From Caulobacter sp. (GTDB lineage: Bacteria; Pseudomonadota; Alphaproteobacteria; Caulobacterales; Caulobacteraceae), in NCBI GenBank assembly GCA_016125585.1, contig WGLL01000012.1, positions 62,001 to 126,000 of the forward strand: DNA of 64,000 nt, in the 5' to 3' direction. This document shows, piece after piece, positions 60,495 to 64,000 of this stretch. The translations under genes and the position numbers were made by a program. The stretch's first letter is position 1, and each line of letters starts with the position of its first letter. Below the pieces are notes generated by a model. The model was not told the DNA's origin, ran no database searches, and saw nothing but the letters and a program-made list of their open reading frames with translations.

Positions 60495-60953
60495 TCAGCG
60501 GTTCTCGTCGAACCAGATGCGCAGCGCCCGCAGGAAGGGGATCGCGGCCATGAATTCGGCCTCGGTGAAGGCGCCGCGCAGGCCGTCCATCTGCGGTCGC
60601 ACCGCGGCGAGCCCGGCCTCGTAGGCCCGCGCCCCCTCCGGCGTCAGGGAGACGCGCTTTCTGCGGCCGTCCTCCGCGTCCCCGTCAATCCGCACGAAGC
60701 CTTGGGCCTCCAGCCGCTGCAGGGTGTTGGTCATGGCCCCCTTGGTCACCTGAAAGGCGGCGGCCAGCCGGGCGGGGCTTTCCTCGCCGCCGCGCCGCAT
60801 GAAGTGGCTCAGCACCCCGAACTGGGCGCGGCTCATCCCCTCCGGCAGGCTGCGCTCCAGGGCCGTGCTCGACAGCTGGCTGATGATGCCGATCTCGGTC
60901 AGCACCTCGATGTCGGGTCTCTCCCTGACCCGGCTGTTGACGGCCGGGCTCAT
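60495..60953 (-). CDS. MarR family regulator
   Basis: A 152-residue winged-helix regulator: MSRAQFGVLSHFMRRGGEESPARLAAAFQVTKGAMTNTLQRLEAQGFVRIDGDAEDGRRKRVSLT holds the HTH and wing. Such proteins usually repress neighbouring detoxification genes until a small ligand or oxidant binds. Its ATG overlaps the stop of the nitroreductase-like gene (ATGA), so it is the second gene of that operon and probably represses its own promoter. Confidence 0.94.
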   Translation of the reverse strand: MSPAVNSRVRERPDIEVLTEIGIISQLSSTALERSLPEGMSRAQFGVLSHFMRRGGEESPARLAAAFQVTKGAMTNTLQRLEAQGFVRIDGDAEDGRRKRVSLTPEGARAYEAGLAAVRPQMDGLRGAFTEAEFMAAIPFLRALRIWFDENR

Positions 60954-62095
60954 CGGGCCGGCGGGCCCTGCATCACCGCCTCCAGTCCCCGGCGCGGGGA
61001 CGGCGGCCGGTCGGGGGCGTAGCCGACCCGGGCCAGCATCTGCAGACGCTCGCCCTCGCCGACGCCGGTCAGGGCGTCCATGCGACGCTTCAGCGGGGCC
61101 ATCGCGGGATATTCCTGCAGCGCCTGGCTCATCGGCTGCATGGCCACGCCCCGGGCCGTGGCCTCGAGGTTCATCCGGGCGTAGGCCCGCCCCGAGGCGA
61201 TCTGGGCCAGCCGGTCATTGCCCTGGCTGATGATCCAGACGAAGGCCGCCGCGCTGGCGGCCAGGGGATCGGCGAAGGCCCGCGCCTGTTTGAAGGCCAT
61301 TGTTCCCGGCGTCGCCAGGGCTTTTCGATTGAGCAGGCCGACGCTCTTCATCAAGGTGATCCCCGGACCGGTCAGGCTGATGCCGTCGCGGTGGGCGGCC
61401 ACCTCGGCCGCGCCGATCCGCATCAGATCGACCGATTCCTGGTTGGCCGCCGGGGTGTCGACCTCGCGGTGGAAGGCCTCGGTGGTCAGGTCGCGCAGGT
61501 CGTCCAGGGCCTGCCCCCCGGCGGCCGAGGCCGCGCGCAGGCCCGGGGCGAATCCGGCCGCCATCAGGCCGGCCAGATCGGCGGCCGGCACCGGCCGGTC
61601 GTCAAACGGATCGCGGCTGGTGCGGCGGCGCAGGATGTCGCGGAACAGCGGGTCGGGGGCGGCGCCGGCGGCGAAGCTGACCCGGGCGAAGGGCCGGTCG
61701 TCGAGGTGGTCGGCGGGCTGGCCCTCGGGGAAGGGCGTGACGCTCGCGGTCTGGCCCTTGAGGCTGGCGGCGATGACCAGCAGTTCGAGAAAGGCCCCGC
61801 AGCCGATGACGATCTGGCGGCTGAAGGGGTCGGTGGCCGGCAGCAGGCGCGTGCGGTCGATGAACAGGGTCAGCTCGTCGGTCCCGTCCAGCCGCGCCAG
61901 CCAGGGCTGGCGATTGTGCGGATTGGGGGCCAGCAGGGCGTGGGCCAGGCTGTAGCGGCGGATGTCCCGCTCGGACGAGCCGGGCGAAACCCAGGCCACG
62001 GTCGGGTCGGGCGCCTCGGCGCAGCCGGACAGGCCGGTCCCGGCGGCGAACACGGCGGCCCCGCCGATCACCCTGATGAAGTCGCGACGATCCAT
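60950..62095 (-). CDS. Nitroreductase-like protein with Tat lipoprotein signal
   Basis: A 381-residue protein. The N-terminus MDRRDFIRVIGGAAVFAAGTGLSGC has a twin-arginine motif and a lipobox (LSGC), so it should be exported folded and lipid-anchored. The body has a divided nitroreductase fold of the Acg-like type: LAPNPHNRQPWLARL, RRRTSRDPFDDRPVP and NLEATARGVAMQPMSQALQEYP. FMN binding is expected but reductase activity uncertain, because Acg-type proteins may only store flavin. Start at 62095 is set by the Tat signal; another ATG lies five codons upstream. It is coupled to the MarR gene. Confidence 0.87.
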   Translation of the reverse strand: MDRRDFIRVIGGAAVFAAGTGLSGCAEAPDPTVAWVSPGSSERDIRRYSLAHALLAPNPHNRQPWLARLDGTDELTLFIDRTRLLPATDPFSRQIVIGCGAFLELLVIAASLKGQTASVTPFPEGQPADHLDDRPFARVSFAAGAAPDPLFRDILRRRTSRDPFDDRPVPAADLAGLMAAGFAPGLRAASAAGGQALDDLRDLTTEAFHREVDTPAANQESVDLMRIGAAEVAAHRDGISLTGPGITLMKSVGLLNRKALATPGTMAFKQARAFADPLAASAAAFVWIISQGNDRLAQIASGRAYARMNLEATARGVAMQPMSQALQEYPAMAPLKRRMDALTGVGEGERLQMLARVGYAPDRPPSPRRGLEAVMQGPPAR

Positions 62096-62131
62096 GGTCC
62101 GGCCTTTCATTCAACGATAAACCAAGCAAAT

Positions 62132-62153
62132 AGTTTAACGATGAACTTGTCAA
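62132..62153 (-). promoter_or_regulatory. Promoter region with imperfect palindrome upstream of the nitroreductase-marR operon
   Basis: TTGACA (minus strand, 62153-62148) is a perfect -35. The palindrome AGTTTAACGATGAACT (62132-62147, 6 of 8 pairs match) lies right beside it and is a likely MarR site; AACGAT also recurs at 62113-62118 as a direct repeat. The -10 is less clear (TATTTG at 62132-62127, spacing 15). Confidence 0.5.
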
Positions 62154-62202
62154 GCGAGGCCCTGGGAGGAGGCGGGCTATGGGACGGCGATACGGTCCGG
62201 GA

Positions 62203-63144
62203 TCAGCCGCCCCCGACCATGCTCTGGCTGATCTTGTAGGCCGCCGGCAGGATCAGCACGCCGAGCAGGCAGGGGAAGATGAACAGGATCAGCGGCACCA
62301 TCAGCTTGGCCGGCAGGGCCATGGCCTTTTCCTCGGCGCGCAGCATGCGTTTGGCCCGCATGTCGTCGGCGAACACCGCCAGGGTCTCGCCCAGGCTGGT
62401 GCCCATCTCCTCGGCCTGGCGCAGCATGGTGGCCAGGGCGCGGGCCTCGTCGATGCCCAGCCGGTCGGCGAAGGCCGTCCAGGCCTCCTTGCGCGCCTTG
62501 CCTGCCCGCAGCTCCAGGGTCAGGAAGCGCAGATGGGCGCCGAGGTTGGGATAGCGGCGGCCCATCTCCTCCGACACCCGGCTGACCCCGGCGTCCAGCG
62601 ACAGGCCGGCCTCAACCGAGGCGACCAGCAGGTCGAGCATGTCGGGGAAGCCCTCGAGGTATTCCAGCTCCATCTTGCGCCGCCGGCTCTTGACCACCTG
62701 GTCCGGTCCCAGGATGGCGGCCACCGCGAAGACCCCGGCCACGGCGATCGCCGCCGGTCCGCCGATGCCGCTGAGGGCCCAGGGCACGGTCAGCAGGGTG
62801 GCGCCGGTGGCCAGGATCAGGGCGCCGCCGCGGGCGCCCAGATAAATGGCCACCGCCTCGCGATTGTACCAGCCCGACTGGATAAGCCGTGCACGGATGG
62901 TCGAAATCTGGGCCGGGTCCTGGATGGCCATCTTCTCGCCCAGCCGCTTGACGCTCCGCAGCATCCCGGAGTCGGCGCGGGCCTGGCCGCCGCGAACAAC
63001 GACGCCATTGCCGGCCAGCCGGGCGCGGCGACGGGCGCCGGCGCGGACCTCGCGCAGCAGCATCATGCCGCCGCCGCCCACGCCCATCGAGATCAGGCCG
63101 GCGGCGACATAGGTCAGAACTTGCTGGAACAGCACCGGGTCCAT
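62203..63144 (-). CDS. tadC: Tad pilus assembly protein TadC (type II secretion F domain)
   Basis: A 313-residue inner-membrane platform protein with an N-terminal span (VAAGLISMGVGGGGMML), a T2SF domain (LEYLEGFPDMLDLLVASVEAGLSLDAGVSRVSEEMG ... LRQAEEMGTSLGETLAVFADDMRAKRMLRAEEKA) and C-terminal spans (LMVPLILFIFPCLLGVLILP). With TadB it assembles the Tad/Flp (Cpa) pilus; it corresponds to CpaH in Caulobacter. It begins four bases after the tadB stop. Confidence 0.94.
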   Translation of the reverse strand: MDPVLFQQVLTYVAAGLISMGVGGGGMMLLREVRAGARRRARLAGNGVVVRGGQARADSGMLRSVKRLGEKMAIQDPAQISTIRARLIQSGWYNREAVAIYLGARGGALILATGATLLTVPWALSGIGGPAAIAVAGVFAVAAILGPDQVVKSRRRKMELEYLEGFPDMLDLLVASVEAGLSLDAGVSRVSEEMGRRYPNLGAHLRFLTLELRAGKARKEAWTAFADRLGIDEARALATMLRQAEEMGTSLGETLAVFADDMRAKRMLRAEEKAMALPAKLMVPLILFIFPCLLGVLILPAAYKISQSMVGGG

Positions 63145-63148
63145 CGGC

Positions 63149-64000
63149 TCAGATCCTCATGTCGATCATCTTGCGCATCACCATGTTGCCGAGGAACATC
63201 CAGGTCCCCAGAACGGCCAGGCCGATCTGCACCGGGCGCTCGCCGATGACGTCGCCATAGAAATGGGGACTGGCGAAGGTCAGGATCCCCAGCACCCCGA
63301 ACGGCGCGCTGGTCAGGATGATGGCGCTGGCCCGGCCCTCGGACGAGGCGGCCTTGATCTTCAGCCGCATCTTGTGGCGCTCGCGCACCGCCTTGGCGTT
63401 CATCTTCAGGAGGCCGGTCAGGTTGCCGCCGCTCTTTTCCTGCAGGCGGATGGTGGCGGCGAACAGATCGACATCGGGGTGGCGGCAACGGTCGGCGATG
63501 CGGCCGACGGCCTGCTCCAGGGTGGCCCCATAGGCGATCTCGTCGCCGGCCATGCCGAACTCGCTGCCCAGCGGATCGGGCATCTCGCGGCCGACCAGGG
63601 CGATGGCGGTAGGCACCGGATGGCCGGCCTCCAGGCTGCGGACGATGACCTCCAGGGCGTTGGGCAGCTGCAGGCCGATGGCCTTGGCCCGGGCGCCGGC
63701 CTTGAACTTGAGGAACAGGATCGGGACGATCAGACCCAGGGCCGGGCCGGCGACGGCGGCCGCCATCCCGTTGTGGGTCCACATGAAGGCCACCGCCGAG
63801 ACCAGAGCGGCGCCCAACAGCACCATCGGCAGATGGGCCTTGAGCTGCACATTGACCCCGGAGCGGATCACCAGATCGTTGAACCAGCCCATGCCCCGGC
63901 TGACCTCGCCGTCGGCGGTCAGGCCCCGCTGCTTGCGCAGCTCCCCGACCAGCTGCTCGAGCGACCCGGTGCGCTCGACCACCGCCAGCCGCTTGTTCAC
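63149..64000 (-). CDS. tadB: Tad pilus assembly protein TadB, 5' end cut by the window
   Basis: At least 284 residues remain: cytosolic start, spans around AHLPMVLLGAALVSAVAFMW and GMAAAVAGPALGLIVPILFL, and the T2SF domain (LQLPNALEVIVRSLEAGHPVPTAIALVGREM ... LQEKSGGNLTGLLKMNAKAVRERHKMRLKIKAASSEGRASA), which is the TadB/CpaG pattern. The first codon in view (GTG at 64000) is probably internal: family members usually begin about 40 residues earlier with another span. It pairs with TadC in the inner-membrane platform of the Tad pilus. Confidence 0.92.
   Translation of the reverse strand: MNKRLAVVERTGSLEQLVGELRKQRGLTADGEVSRGMGWFNDLVIRSGVNVQLKAHLPMVLLGAALVSAVAFMWTHNGMAAAVAGPALGLIVPILFLKFKAGARAKAIGLQLPNALEVIVRSLEAGHPVPTAIALVGREMPDPLGSEFGMAGDEIAYGATLEQAVGRIADRCRHPDVDLFAATIRLQEKSGGNLTGLLKMNAKAVRERHKMRLKIKAASSEGRASAIILTSAPFGVLGILTFASPHFYGDVIGERPVQIGLAVLGTWMFLGNMVMRKMIDMRI

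Noticed and set aside
1..64000. tRNA, rRNA, prophage or insertion sequences
   Set aside because: No cloverleaf-forming or rRNA sequence, integrase, transposase or phage structural gene was recognised by reading both strands.

Overview
The window is chromosomal DNA of high GC content (roughly two thirds by eye) with dense, strongly GC3-biased genes, short ATGA overlaps and many palindromic intergenic repeats. The gene set (HWE-family histidine kinase, TonB-dependent receptor, DUF1674/SDHAF4-like, TIGR02301-like, Tad/Cpa pilus genes, choline-kinase-type ThrB, rsmB-rpe-heparinase-purH order) points to an alphaproteobacterium, most likely Caulobacterales (Caulobacter/Phenylobacterium-like). No rRNA, tRNA, CRISPR, prophage or IS transposase was seen. 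The window opens inside an M23 peptidase gene and closes inside tadB.

Layout. 0-5 kb: end of an M23 peptidase, a MATE exporter convergent with a PAS-HWE kinase, a small GIY-YIG nuclease gene framed by inverted palindromic repeats, and a two-gene ABC exporter. 5-16 kb: a catabolic-looking block with an aldehyde dehydrogenase, an acyl-CoA synthetase, an epoxide-hydrolase-like alpha/beta hydrolase, a feruloyl-CoA-synthase-like enzyme, two HSL-family esterases and a convergent TonB-dependent receptor closed by a clear terminator. 16-25 kb: NhaD-like antiporter, selO, and a run DUF547 - VTT membrane protein - flavin disulfide oxidoreductase - sensor kinase, then pyrD. 25-31.5 kb: DUF952/SixA pair, metX and metW (methionine synthesis), an EEP phosphodiesterase overlapping antisense with a phospholipase D, and purD. 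31.8-37.6 kb: purH, heparinase-like, rpe, rsmB, then a 34-bp tandem repeat array. 37.8-39 kb: two small paralogous membrane proteins related to haem-copper oxidases and an SDHAF4-like factor. 39-46 kb: a secreted low-complexity protein, argS, ispH, a Doc/AbrB toxin-antitoxin pair, thrB and rnhA. 46-51 kb: AI-2E family protein and a TetR-HlyD-ATPase-permease efflux operon with a visible operator. 51-60.5 kb: midA-like methyltransferase, lgt, ubiK-like, ybjN, proC, small membrane proteins, a DUF885 protein, pgeF, a TIGR02301-like protein, SPFH and NfeD. 60.5-64 kb: a Tat-exported nitroreductase-like lipoprotein with its MarR regulator, and tadC-tadB.

How the parts work together. Methionine (metX-metW), threonine (thrB), proline (proC), purine (purD, purH), pyrimidine (pyrD) and isoprenoid (ispH) steps form the housekeeping backbone. 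The 5-16 kb block could import and degrade an ester, epoxide or aromatic substrate, but that is inference from gene content. The most unusual feature is the repeat landscape: at least four families of palindromic repeats sit between genes, usually as inverted pairs; one pair frames the GIY-YIG nuclease gene, which suggests a nuclease-linked mobile repeat, and another supplies the ribosome-binding site of metW.
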